From Amyelois transitella (Eukaryota; Arthropoda; Insecta; Lepidoptera; Pyralidae): a stretch of DNA of 64,000 bases. Made by a program: the position numbers and the translations under genes. Below, in pieces: positions 43,489 to 53,479 of this stretch. The notes under the pieces were generated by a model. The model saw only the letters and a list, made by a program, of their open reading frames with translations, did not search any database and was not told where the DNA came from. Positions within the stretch are counted from its first letter, which is position 1. Every line of letters begins with the position of its first letter. Location of the stretch: positions 8,541,501 through 8,605,500 of the forward strand of contig NC_083525.1 of assembly GCF_032362555.1 (NCBI RefSeq), read 5' to 3'.

Positions 43489-43721
43489 CATATATACATA
43501 TGGTCAAGTCTATGTCCCTTGTGGGGTAGACAGAGCCAACAGTCTTGAAAAGACTGAATGGCCACGTTTAGTTTCTTGGCTTAATGATAGAATTGAGATT
43601 CAAATAGTGACAGGTTGCGAGCCCATCGCCTAAAAAGAATCCCAAGTTTGTAAGTCTATGGATGAGGATGAGATGGAGTGGTCCCATTCTTTTTTGTATT
43701 GGTGCCGGGAACCACACGGCT
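43489..43721 (-). mobile_element. Family A retroposon with target duplication
   Basis: TATGGATCATA (43478-43488) and TATGAATCATA (43722-43732), one mismatch. Confidence 0.8.
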
Positions 43722-43732
43722 TATGAATCATA

Positions 43733-44271
43733 ATAATGAAAATGTAGTTTAAACACGACATTGAACCCAAAGACCGTCCAGCATCCGGTCATGATGATAC
43801 AATTAGCTTCCTCATCAGACCATGTACGGCCGCATCTTTACGAGGAAGGTTTGAAAAGTTCCGCTGTTAACTCACAGGTCAGCTGTTATAATTATAAGGC
43901 TGCGTCACACTGCGATATACTTGCTCAGAATGAGCATTGCATCAGTATGGAAACTTTTTTTAAAAATATCTTTTGTTTTTTTTTCTTTCACTCACATAAT
44001 TACTTTGTCCCTCAAAATAAGGGTATCCCTCTTAGACATTACACGAGTAAGTGAGGGGCGCTGTGGCGCAGTGCAGTGGTTTGCTTGCCTTTAAGTTACA
44101 ATTCCAAAAATAAATGCAAAACAAAACGAAATAAGATAATTTATTCATTATCAACAGGTTTAGATGTCCCACGTACGACTATACGTATAACGTATGCCTT
44201 ACGAGGTTGACAGAGCGAAATTGTAATGAGTTTTATGATGGAAATGAAATTCCGAGATATTATAATAAGTT
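43733..44271. other. Spacer with an unassigned open frame
   Basis: A + frame at 43761-44054 starts with mixed composition (MNPKTVQHPVMMIQLASSS) then becomes Phe-rich. GGCTGCGTCACACTGCGATAT at 43900 looks like transposon sequence. A tRNA-like A box (GTGGCGCAGTGCAGTGG) is at 44062. Confidence 0.3.
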
Positions 44272-44280
44272 GCTGGGTTG

Positions 44281-44355
44281 GAAATTGGCAAGTGGAAAGA
44301 GGTAGTCTCTGCCTACCCCTCCGGGAAAGAGGCGTGATTTTATGTATGTATGTAT
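44281..44355 (+). mobile_element. Family B LINE 3' end with target duplication
   Basis: Only 75 bp: coding tail TTGGCAAGTGGAAAGAGG, hairpin 44311-44333, (TATG)n. Flanked by GCTGGGTTG (44272-44280 and 44356-44364), so family B itself retroposes with extreme 5' truncation. Confidence 0.8.
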
Positions 44356-44520
44356 GCTGGGTTGCTAGCCCATTGCCTAAGGCTGTCTTCAGAGTCATTC
44401 GTTTAAGTTACATACTAGATAGTAGCCTCCTTTCATAGTTACGTAGGTCAAACGCGTCGGAAACGAATTTTAGATGTCTAGTGATGTTCTATAAATATGA
44501 CTTATTTTCTTTATTAAAAG

Positions 44521-44785
44521 TGCCGTGTGGTTCTCGGCACCAATAGAATAAAGAATAGGACCACTCCATCTCTTTCCCATGGATGTCGTAAAAGGCGACT
44601 AAAGGATAGGCTTACAAACTTGGGATTCTTTTTTAGGCGATGGGCTAGCAACCTGTCACTATTTGAATCTCAATTCTATCTTAAAGCCAAATAGCTGAAC
44701 GTGGCCTAGCAGTCTTTACAAGACTGTTGGCTCTGTCTACCCCGCAAGGGATATAGACGTGATTATATGTATGTATGTATAAAAA
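44521..44785 (+). mobile_element. Family A retroposon, near consensus
   Basis: GTGCCGTGTGGTTCTCGGC start, hairpin GTCTACCCCGCAAGGGATAT.. at 44735-44758, GTGATTATATGTATG tail. A good reference copy. Confidence 0.85.
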
Positions 44786-44889
44786 AAAGAATGCCCATCC
44801 CCTTAAGACGTGATTATGTGTGTATATATAATCAAAAATCATTTAAATCTTTTCACACCAATGTGACATCAGCCTAATCTTACCAAAAT

Positions 44890-45042
44890 TGGTCCTATCG
44901 GTCGGAAGCGCCGGCCTCAGCGCCTTTTTCGGCCCTTAAAGATATGATTTGTTGAGGAAGGTCGCGTGCGCATGCGCAGGTCGCTTCACAGGAATTTGGC
45001 CAGATGGCGCTGACCTTGCCGGCAGATGGCCGTGCGTTTTAG
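44890..45042 (+). promoter_or_regulatory. Candidate promoter and first exon
   Basis: GC-rich (CGGAAGCGCCGGCCTCAGCG) with a perfect NRF1-type palindrome TGCGCATGCGCA at 44967-44978, two AGATGGC motifs, and a donor TTTTAG|GTAAGGC (intron from 45043). No TATA box. Suggests a CpG-type housekeeping promoter. The gene it would serve is not visible. Confidence 0.4.
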
Positions 45043-45139
45043 GTAAGGCATTCTCTGTTGATGATTAATTTGGAATACTAAAAAAATAAAATAAAAATTC
45101 AGTTCAAATTATTATTAACAACAAAAATATTTTTTTTTG

Positions 45140-45268
45140 TATTGGTCGGCGCCTAAAAAGAATCCCAAGTTTATAAGCCTATCCCTTAGTCGCCTTTTAC
45201 GACATCCATGGGAAAGAGATGGAGTGGTCCTATTCTTTTTTGTATTGGTGCCGGGAACCACACAGCAA
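45140..45268 (-). repeat. Family A 5' half
   Basis: GGCGCCTAAAAAGAATCCC to GTGCCGGGAACCACACAGCA. Confidence 0.7.
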
Positions 45269-45579
45269 AATTTTTTGTAATGATAAATTAATTAAGTTAA
45301 TATGTATTTTGAGTATGTTCTTAAAAAGTGAGAATCACGCGTGAATTAAGATAAAGGAAATAATTTCATCACAATTGTAATGCAATTTGTACTCTTGACC
45401 AAATAATAAAATCAGCCATAATTCTTTAATGCCATTACATAATAAAATTGATTTCAATGTGAATGTGATTCATGTTATTTTCCCGTGAGACCAAATATAC
45501 ATATTGTGCGTATGACAGTTATGTCAGATGCTATTGAAGGGGTGTAGGTGTATATTTATATAAATGGTAAAGTAAAATT
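45269..45579. other. AT-rich spacer
   Basis: No gene or repeat supported. Confidence 0.4.
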
Positions 45580-45812
45580 ATACATATGTACAGTCACATC
45601 TATATTCCTTGTGGGTTAGACGGAGCCAACAGTCTTGAAAAGACTGAAAGGTCATGTTAAGCTGTATGGCTAAATGATGGAATTGAGATTCAAATAGTGA
45701 CAGGTTGCTAGCCCATCGCCTACAAGAAGAATCTCAAGTTGATGGGTTTTTACTTACTCGCCTTTTACGACATCCATAGGAAAGATATGGTGTGGTCTTA
45801 TTCTAAAGTGCC
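45580..45812 (-). mobile_element. Old family A copy
   Basis: TACATATGTACAGTCACATC to TTCTAAAGTGCCG; hairpin CCTTGTGGGTTAGAC. Confidence 0.65.
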
Positions 45813-45876
45813 GTAGAATGGGACCACTCCATAATAAGATAAAATAATGGTGTATGGTAATATGTGTGGTAATACT

Positions 45877-45943
45877 TTTTATCCCAGAGTTCCCGCGAGA
45901 TTGATAGGGTTTCCATGCGGACGAAGTCGCGGGCGGCCTCTAG
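45877..45943 (+). mobile_element. Helitron-like family C, 3' end
   Basis: TTTTATCCCAGAGTTCCCG, GACGAAGTCGCGGGCGGCCT, ending CTAG|T. Confidence 0.65.
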
Positions 45944-46171
45944 TATAGCATAAACGTATAAAATGCGTATGACACTTGCACATGATGTATGTGCGATGTA
46001 GACCGTCACAGCGGGTCAAGGCAAGACCCTGCGTCCACCTGGCCGGCTCTAACGTTTTTACTCTGTGGTCTTGATTAAAAAAAACGCCAGGACATAATAT
46101 ATATCAACTTTATCTAAACCGCCGATAGTTACAAAATTAAATATTAATTAATTTCAATTAACAAATATTTT

Positions 46172-46364
46172 GTAAAAGGCGACTTAGGGTTAAGGTTTTA
46201 AACTTGGGATTTTTCTATTAGGCGATGGGCTAGCAACCTGTCACTATTTGAATCTCGATTTTATCATTAAGCCAAGCAGCTGAACGTGGCCTATCAGTCT
46301 TTTCAATACTGTTGGCTCCGTCTACCCCGCAAGGGATATAGACGTGATTATATGTATGTTAATA
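46172..46364 (+). mobile_element. Family A retroposon, 5'-truncated
   Basis: GTAAAAGGCGACTTAGGG to GTCTACCCCGCAAGGGATAT and a short TATG tail. Confidence 0.7.
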
Positions 46365-46741
46365 TTTTAATGTACGGAAAAACTCGTTCCTTTCCGTTTT
46401 CGGAAAATCTTGGCGTAGTGAACTTCTAGATTATGTAAGGAACCTATGAGAAAGATTATTAATGAAAATCAATTCTACCAATTAATAAATATTAAAACTA
46501 TAAACTAAAATCAATTAAGAAAACTTAAAGATGAATTTACAAGTAACAATCTGCTTTCATATAGATACCTAGGAGAACATGCCTAATTTCAAATATCTGG
46601 ACATTGTTATAATTTTCAATTCTGCCGGCAACCACACCTCCTTATTCTTAAACTTCACAAACATACATATTTGACCGACCACATCTTTTCAGTTGTCACG
46701 ATTTTTATTCCCATTCAATTTCATACAAGCTCGTCGGTTAG
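46365..46741. other. AT-rich spacer
   Basis: A decayed family B trace may lie at 46672-46735 (GACCACATCTTTTCAGTTG). No gene. Confidence 0.4.
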
Positions 46742-46753
46742 GTGTAATTACAT

Positions 46754-47020
46754 ACATACATACATACAAAAATATGGTCACGTTTATATCCCTTGTGGGG
46801 TAGACAGAGCCAACAGTCTTGAAAAGACTGATCAGCCACGTTCAGCTACTTGACTTAGTGATAGAATTGAGATCCAAATAGTGACAGGTTGCTAGCCCAT
46901 CGCCTAAAAAAAGAATCCCAAGTTTGTAAGCCTATCCCTTAGTCGCCTTTTACGACATCCATGGGAAGGAGATGGAGTGGTCCTATTCTTTTTGTATTGG
47001 TGCCGGGAACCACACGGCAC
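46754..47020 (-). mobile_element. Family A retroposon, complete, with duplication
   Basis: Perfect GTGTAATTACAT at 46742-46753 and 47023-47034. Near-consensus body and terminus; probably a young insertion. Confidence 0.88.
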
Positions 47021-47034
47021 ATGTGTAATTACAT

Positions 47035-47299
47035 CATTACTCTATATTAAGATTGAATATAAGGAATTAGACTTAATATATTTATCTTATCTGTTTTCTA
47101 ATAAAATAGTATTAGGAAAGTTATTATCGAGTGTAAAACATTAGGCTGATTTATGCTTGGATTTCCCCTTATCTGCCATAGGTTTTTTTATTCGTAAGGT
47201 ATATATCCTGAAACAATTGAAGACTTTTAGATCCTCGAAAATGTTCTGGGCAAGTTTGATCTGTTCAGCTATTTTCAAAGTGTAAAATATTTTATGCTA
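47035..47299. other. AT-rich spacer
   Basis: No gene or repeat supported. Confidence 0.4.
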
Positions 47300-47312
47300 G
47301 CACATAAATATA

Positions 47313-47578
47313 CATACATACACACATACATATGGTCACGTCTATATCCCTTGCGGGGTAGACAGAGCCAACAGTCTTGAAAAGACTGAATGGCCACGTT
47401 CAGCTATATGGCTTAATGATAGAATTGAGATTGAAATAGTGACAGGTTGCTAGCCCATCGCCTAAAAGAGGAATCCCAAGTTTATAAGCCTATCCCTTAG
47501 TCGCCTTTTGAGACATCCATGGGAAAGAGATGGGGTGGTCCTATTCTTTTTGTAATGGTGCCGGGAACCACACGGCAC
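47313..47578 (-). mobile_element. Family A retroposon, complete, with duplication
   Basis: Perfect 13-bp GCACATAAATATA at 47300-47312 and 47575-47587. The right one shares GCAC with the element end, so the terminus position is ambiguous by four bases. Confidence 0.88.
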
Positions 47579-47754
47579 ATAAATATAACCACCTAATATA
47601 TTTAATATGTACTGAATGACTTACTGACAGACGCTTTACACTACAGCCGAAGATTCATAAGTGTAAAAAGCCGAAATTTGGCTTATCTCTATATAGAGCG
47701 CATTTCTCAAAATCGAGAATTCGAAGAACGGGAATTTAGCAAATTATGAGTTCG

Positions 47755-47857
47755 CATTGAAGAGAATGATTAAGCGAAAGAAGTATGCAGGGATCATGGC
47801 AAAAGAAAATATGTAATCTCTGTCTACCCCTCCAGGGAAAAGGTGTGATTTTATGTA
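47755..47857 (+). repeat. Decayed family B LINE 3' end
   Basis: GAAGTATGCAGGGATCATGG, CTGTCTACCCCTCCAGGG, AAGGTGTGATTTTATGTA. Its first stem arm GTCTA has the A form while the second (AAGGTG) is decayed. Confidence 0.65.
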
Positions 47858-47860
47858 ATA

Positions 47861-48127
47861 CTAGCTGTGCCTGCGTCTTTGTCCGCGTGGAATAGTTATT
47901 TTGGGCATCATTGAAGCCCTCAAGGATGTATAATTTTCCCCTTTTTTTTCACATTTTCCATTATTTCTTCGCTCCTAATAGTTGCAGTGTGATGTTATAT
48001 AGCCTAAAGCCATCTTCGATAAATCTATTTAACGCAGAAATAATTTTTCAATTCGAACCAGTAGTTCCTGAGATTAGCGCGTTGAAACAAATAAGCAAAC
48101 TCTTCAGCTTTATAATATTAGTATAGA
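47861..48127 (-). mobile_element. Helitron-like family D element
   Basis: CTAGCTGTGCCTGCGTCTTTG (reverse 3' end, hairpin decayed) to CTTTATAATATTAGTATAGA (reverse 5' end). Full length. Confidence 0.7.
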
Positions 48128-48463
48128 TCATCTAATCTACATAAATAGGACTAGATATTAACAGATGTGTGACCATCTGACCCAGTATCCTTGATAGTCA
48201 TTACTCGCTGACCAAAGCACTAATGACCCGACAGGTATGTGAGGTTATCTGTTCACGGCTTGGAGGTCAGACGGCGCCATGTGACCATCACTAGTTAGCC
48301 CCGTGGTGTTGCCTGGATTTTCATGGTCATCCTGGCATTTTATGCTTATGTAACGGGAGGCATAGACTGACACAAAGGGAAGATCTTCCGCCAGGCTAGA
48401 GTTATGCCTAAAGAACCGCGCGATGGGTCGGAGTTAAATTTTAATGCTACAATGAATGAAAGA
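48128..48463. other. Spacer with unassigned repeat pieces
   Basis: 48375-48430 (AAGATCTTCCGCCAGGC) is similar to about 6925-6985. No gene. Confidence 0.35.
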
Positions 48464-48565
48464 TGCCGTGTGGTTCCTGGCACCAATATAAAAAAAATAG
48501 GACCACGCCATCTCTTTCCCATGGATGTCGTAAAAGGCGACTAAGGGATAGGCTTACAAACTTGT
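48464..48565 (+). repeat. Family A 5' third
   Basis: GCCGTGTGGTTCCTGGCACC to GGCTTACAAACTTG, then SINE E sequence. Confidence 0.7.
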
Positions 48566-48722
48566 GTAATCATCCAATACACGTTAGGTTTAGGTCAGAT
48601 GGGAATCGGTTTTGTATAAAAAACTTAGTCACCCAATCCAGGGTCCATGGTCAAAGGAATACCCTGGGCTCCTCTCCAGAGTGGTGAGGATGCAACCGGG
48701 ACTAAAGCCAGGGAGACGAAGT
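48566..48722 (+). repeat. SINE family E body
   Basis: CATCCAATACACGTTAGG, CACCCAATCCAGGGTCCATG, GGTGAGGATGCAACCGGG. Confidence 0.6.
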
Positions 48723-49399
48723 TAAACATTACAGACACACGGACATAAATACAGATGTTATTCATTATATTGACAGCCAATGAGATGAAGAATGTCATGA
48801 ACGGATATAACATTCAGATAATTCTAATTAGAGCATATAAAGGCTGCAGTCTGAGTCTTATTTTATACTGTCTAGATGACCTAGTATAGTATATGTTGTA
48901 TGACAAATCACTATTGATTGAACACACTGGTATGACGTCTTAATATATAACTTTTGTATCATCCTCATTTAAAGTCGGTAAAATTGCTTAAACCTTATTC
49001 TAAGTGTAACACACATTTCTGAAAACTGCATCAAAATTGGTTCAGCGAAACGCGAGATATTCGCAGACAAATATAGATACATATGTACATACAGGTCGAA
49101 CTGAGAACAAACCTTTTTTGAAGACGGTTAAAAAAGTTATACACTTAGCCGCCTCTTATGATATCTAAGGAATTGAGATAGAATGTTTCTTTTATAAAGT
49201 GTAGAAAACCACACAACGCATTACATTGCATTGAAATTAAAAACACTTTTTATTTGTTTCAGGTAGAAGATCGTCATGCGCATGCGTCAATGTTGTAAGG
49301 GCACTGATTATTGGTCAATTTTTTTTTTGACCTTCCTGAAATTTCAATTACGTGCATTACCTTGGGTGTCCTGTTGTTCACGACACTTAAGGTTAAGAC
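48723..49399. other. Spacer with a decayed transposon
   Basis: 48975-49132 (AATTGGTTCAGCGAAACGCG, GAACTGAGAACAAACC) resembles common lepidopteran transposon debris. CATGCGCATGCGT at about 49274 is NRF1-like. No gene. Confidence 0.35.
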
Positions 49400-49657
49400 C
49401 ACTTCTTTCTTCTATTCTTTCCCTGGATGTTGTAAGAAGCGATTAAGGTAATTAACGCTTTTTCCTGCAGCTGAAGCCGAAATACGGATTTAGGCGATTT
49501 AGATTCATCTTTTAGGTGATGGGCTGGCAACCTATCACTATTTGAATCTCAATTCTATCATTAAGCTAAACAGCTGAACGTGGCCTATCAGTCTTTTTCA
49601 AGACTGTTGGCTCTGTTTACCCCGCAAGGGTTATAGACGTGATTATATGTATGTGTG
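49400..49657 (+). mobile_element. Family A retroposon, rearranged
   Basis: Body interrupted by about 30 extra bases (GCAGCTGAAGCCGAAATACG). The 3' hairpin GTTTACCCCGCAAGGG and tail are intact. Confidence 0.65.
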
Positions 49658-49904
49658 ACTGATATTTTAGTTATGTGACTGAATCACGTGATGTAAAATG
49701 ACCCTCTCTCGTCGTGAGATATTTAACTAATCCCATTTCTTAGTATTTGACATGGTGTAATCCTTCAACCTAGATCAAAATTGGGTTACTTTTAATCCGT
49801 TTCAATCTGAGTTAACCTTAATTATATTAGCACAGAGTGAGTGCGAATGAAGATGGGCCTGTGCTCTGTGGATTAACCTAAATAAATACTGTTATCGATA
49901 TTTA

Positions 49905-50370
49905 TATATATAAAATAAATATATACGGGACAAATAACACTGATTGAGTAAGCCTTGAAGTAAGTTCGAGACTTGTGTTATGAGATACTAACTCAACGAT
50001 AATATATGTTATAATAAATACTTATATAGATAAACATCCAAGACCCAGGCTGAACGGGCCGAGGGTCTGTTAGGGTCTTTGTCTAGTCTGAATAAAATAA
50101 AAAAGAATTTTTCCCGTTCAAGATACGTCGTGTCGTCTTATGGTCGTCTCCCCAGTGTCGCAAGTCGATTGTCCTTTTTTGACAGTCTGTCAGTCGGTTT
50201 TAGTCATCTAAAATGTTATGTCAAAGAGTCCGTTTGTCCATGGAGGCTGAACGGCCGCTACACAGGCCAATCAGAAAAAGTTATTTTCTCATCACGCCCT
50301 GGCCGGGATTCGAACCCGGGACCTCCAGTGTCACAGACAAGCGTACTACCGCTGCGCCACAGAGGCCGTC
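49905..50370 (-). mobile_element. SINE family G split by a 213-bp insertion
   Basis: The G body (49905-50050) and head (50268-50370, GACGGCCTCTGTGGCGCAGC) are separated by 50051-50263. Uninterrupted copies read CCCAGGCCAATCAG here. AGGC is duplicated on both sides of the insert. Confidence 0.8.
50051..50263. mobile_element. Unclassified 213-bp insertion with 4-bp duplication
   Basis: Target AGGC at 50047-50050 and 50264-50267. GGCTGAACGG occurs at both edges (about 50049 and 50244). No TIR, tRNA head or poly-A tail is obvious. Confidence 0.5.
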
Positions 50371-51043
50371 AATCTCGTCTGGTCTCGCTTAGGACATGGT
50401 CAAGGGGAATATGCAGGGTCTGTCTACCCCGTAAGGCTCAAAGACAATGGTTATTATATATGTAACTATATATGATTTACAGGATTAACCCCCGTAATTA
50501 ATAATAGAATAATAGAAAGGGACAGTCAGGATTATTTTGCATTATACATTTCCTTTATTGGTATGGAGTCTGTTTAACTGTATAGACCGCCTAAACTAAA
50601 TGGGGTCATAGTCATACAATAACATGTGTGGAATTATCTTATCTCTGGTTGATGTCAACGACCTTTACAGAGAGGGGAGCGACTGAAAATAGTGATAAAA
50701 GATTTATTTGGTTAGAGTTTTGATGGTGCATTAAAAAAGTCTGTTGCTTCAGTTAGAATGATTATTTTTAGTAGCCGATTTTATAGGATGGGTAATGAGT
50801 TTAATTGTAGGCTGAAGAACTCGTAACATACAGCCGCGTAAATAACATAAGGATGTTCCTAAACTAAAGTTACTTAGGCATCCATTATTTGTTTGTTTGT
50901 AAACTCTTTTTAGCATATAAAAATAAATGTAACAAAAATAGAACAGTCATTGAATATAGAAGAATATGTACAATGGCGGACTTGAATCGGGATTTCTTCC
51001 AGTCAACCAAAATTGATTAAACCAAAACTATTTAGTTTTCTTT
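50371..51043. other. Spacer
   Basis: GTCTACCCCGTAAGGCTCAAAG at 50420 is a scrap of the A/B hairpin. No gene. Confidence 0.4.
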
Positions 51044-51113
51044 TGCGGGATTTGAACACAGGACTTCTGCATAATTAAGCAACATCTTAACAACTGATCC
51101 ACGAAGGCAGTTA
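51044..51113 (-). repeat. tRNA-like SINE head, decayed
   Basis: On the - strand TGCCTTCGTGGATCAGTTG and CCTGTGTTCAAATCCCGC resemble A and B boxes. The acceptor stem does not close. Confidence 0.4.
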
Positions 51114-51160
51114 GGTAAAATATTTAAACAATGTCTACATTTATTAGAATAAATAAATAC

Positions 51161-51380
51161 TTGCCGTGTAGTTTTCGGCACCAATAAAAAAGAATAGGAC
51201 CACTCCTTCTCTTTCCCATGGATGTCGTAAAAGGGCGACTAAGGGATAGTCTTATAAATTGGGATTCTTCTTTTAGGCGATGAAGCCAAAAAGCTCAACG
51301 TGGCCCTTAGTCTATTCAAGACTGTTGGCTCTGTCTACCCCGTAAGTGATAAAGACGTGACTCTATGTGTGTAGGTATGT
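51161..51380 (+). mobile_element. Family A retroposon with target duplication
   Basis: AATAAATAC at 51152-51160 and 51381-51389. Part of the middle body is deleted. Confidence 0.78.
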
Positions 51381-51389
51381 AATAAATAC

Positions 51390-51671
51390 AAAGTGAGATC
51401 ACTCAAGCAACCGCCTTAGACATGTTATTTTTAAAGATTTTTTATTGACCAACAATGTAGCACTTCTATTTGTCTCAGGTTCGATTCCGACAGGTCCTGA
51501 TGTCATCGTCGAATTAAAGTTAATAAGGCATTGTTCTAACTTGGATTATTATTTATTTGAAACTTTATAAGTGAGATAAACTTAATGGTAATGTCAAGAT
51601 GGCGACAGGTAAACAGTCGACCGTGTAAAATCTTTGCAAAATATTTGCTTAAAATGTGAAGAATACTTATA
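51390..51671. other. Spacer with isolated B box
   Basis: CAGGTTCGATTCCGACAGG at 51477 looks like a tRNA or SINE B box without the rest. No gene. Confidence 0.35.
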
Positions 51672-51819
51672 TCTATACTAATATTATAAAGCTGAAGAGT
51701 TTGTTTGTTTGTTTGAACGCGCTCATCTCAGGAACTACTGGTTCGAATTGAAATCCTTGAGGGCTTCAATGTTGCCCAAAATAACTATTCCACGCGGACG
51801 AAGTCGCGGGCACAGCTAG
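51672..51819 (+). mobile_element. Helitron-like family D, internally deleted
   Basis: TCTATACTAATATTATAAAG at the left, GACGAAGTCGCGGGCACAGC then CTAG|T at the right: both ends intact, middle missing. Confidence 0.75.
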
Positions 51820-51861
51820 TCTTATATATTAGGATTTCGAGCAACTCCCGACTCACTGGCA

Positions 51862-52075
51862 GAAGAATAGAATAGAATAGATTTATTTTCAACATTGGAT
51901 ACAAGGTATCACTTATTGACGTCACATCACTTAAATCTAATTATAACTACTACCGCTTCCAAAGCGCATATGTAGAAGAAGCGGCGGCGGAACAAACTAC
52001 GCTGCAGCATTTTCATCGGACGTCAATTTACAAATACATATAGATCTCTTAAATCTAAATCGTGGACGAATGCAC
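51862..52075 (-). mobile_element. Family H LINE 3' UTR
   Basis: (AGAAT)n tail, TTTTCAACATTGGATACAAG, CTACCGCTTCCAAAGCGC, GCTGCAGCATTTTCATCGG. Confidence 0.7.
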
Positions 52076-52129
52076 ATTGTCTACATTAAAAATCATGAAT
52101 GAATGTAGAACTGATTGATGGCAATTACA

Positions 52130-52290
52130 GCAAGACCAAGACATCAGACCTCCGGTCTTGGGGGGGAGTACTGTGGCGACATCACTAATTTCACACATCT
52201 GTCAATCATCGCGAAGAAATTGACGCGTTTAGCCAATAGCAGCGAAGAATCTAAATCGCGATTACAAAGATTTCACTAAAGTGTAACTCC
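52130..52290 (+). mobile_element. LTR retrotransposon fragment (candidate)
   Basis: A purine tract GGGGGGGAGTA (about 52160) directly precedes TGTGGCGACATCACTAATTT, as a polypurine tract precedes a 3' LTR. Inside is GCGTTTAGCCAATAGCAGCG, shared with 30570-30645. The LTR end is not seen. Confidence 0.4.
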
Positions 52291-52308
52291 ACTTCTTGTA
52301 TCTCTATA

Positions 52309-52584
52309 CTAGCTGAAGCTCGCGACTTCGTCCGCGTGGAATAGTTATTTTGGGCATCATTGAACACCTCAAGGATTAATAATTTTCCCCGATTTTTTTC
52401 ACATTCACCATTATTTCTTCGTTCCTAATAGTTGCAGCGTGATGTTTTATAGCCTATAGGTAGCCTTCCTCGATAAATGGTATATTCAACACAAAAATAT
52501 TTTTTCAATTCGAACCAGTAGTTCCTGAGATTAGCGCGTTCAAACAAACAAACAAACTCTTCAGCTTTATAATATTAGTATAGA
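52309..52584 (-). mobile_element. Helitron-like family D element
   Basis: CTAGCTGAAGCTCGCGACTTC to TTTATAATATTAGTATAGA; full length. Confidence 0.75.
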
Positions 52585-52928
52585 TTTGTTTCATCAACCT
52601 ACAATGATTGACATTTGGATTTATCGCAAAACTTGAATTCCTTGCCGGTTGGGCCCAATGTTACTACCATAAGGTTCCATGTAAACAATATATAGGTCGT
52701 GCCCCGCGTCCCCGCATCCCACGCGCTGACAATTTATTGCCGATAAACAAAATTGGGGTCTTGGTCGAAAATAATGCGATTATACGGAAAAAAATAGATT
52801 TCTGAGTCATTCGTTCGTGATAAATATGATATGCGCGATAAATAGCAACATTATGTTTAGGATTACGCGCCGCCGTGTGATTCCCGCCATTTTAGTATTA
52901 TAGGATCATTCCACCTCTTTCGCTCATA
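52585..52928. other. Spacer
   Basis: No gene. A scrap of the family A terminus at 52874 (GCCGTGTGATTCCCGCC). Confidence 0.4.
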
Positions 52929-53190
52929 CTAGCTGTGCCCGCGACTTCATCCGCGTGGAATAGTTATTTTGGGCGTCATTGAAGCCTCAAGGATGAATAA
53001 TTTCCCCCGTTTTTTTTCACATATTCCATTATTTCTTTGCTCCTTATAGTTGCAGCGTGATGTTATATAGCTAAAAGACTTCTTCGATAAATGGTTTATT
53101 GAACGCAAAAATAATTTTTCAATTAGAACCAGTAGTTCCTGAGATTAGCGGGATCAAACAAACTCTTCAGCTTTATGATTTTAGTATAGA
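52929..53190 (-). mobile_element. Helitron-like family D element
   Basis: CTAGCTGTGCCCGCGACTTC to CTTTATGATTTTAGTATAGA; full length. Confidence 0.75.
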
Positions 53191-53301
53191 TAAGTAATCA
53201 CGTGTTTATTCCTTACGGGGCAGATAGATCCAACTCTATCTCATGGATAAAGTAAAAATGGAAATTAAACATCATCTAATGTAGTTTTTGACATGATCCA
53301 A

Positions 53302-53455
53302 TAAGGTCAGGTGCCCCTGGGCAAGTCGCGGAGGTCAGACGGGAGTCGCTTCGTGTGAAAACCTGACTCGCCCAATCCAGGATCCATGGTCTAAAGGTGT
53401 ACCTGGGCTCCTTCAGAGGGGTGAGGATGAAACCGGGACTGACGTCAGGAAAGAA
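53302..53455 (+). repeat. SINE family E body
   Basis: AATAAGGTCAGGTGCCCC, GCGGAGGTCAGACGGGAGTC, CCAATCCAGGATCCATGG, GGGACTGACGTCAGGA. Confidence 0.65.
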
Positions 53456-53479
53456 AAAGAAATAAGAGTTTATAAAGTT

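Noticed and set aside
43761..44054. 98-codon frame as a gene
   Set aside because: Composition turns Phe-rich, it overlaps transposon-like sequence, and there is no promoter or splice signal.
49262..49294. Micro-exon between TTTCAG and GTAAGG with CATGCGCATGCG
   Set aside because: About 31 bases with no reading-frame support on either side.
25401..50370. tRNA-like sequences at 25.6, 36.6, 40.4 and 50.3 kb as tRNA genes
   Set aside because: A and B boxes are present, but the acceptor stem does not close and each runs into the same SINE body.
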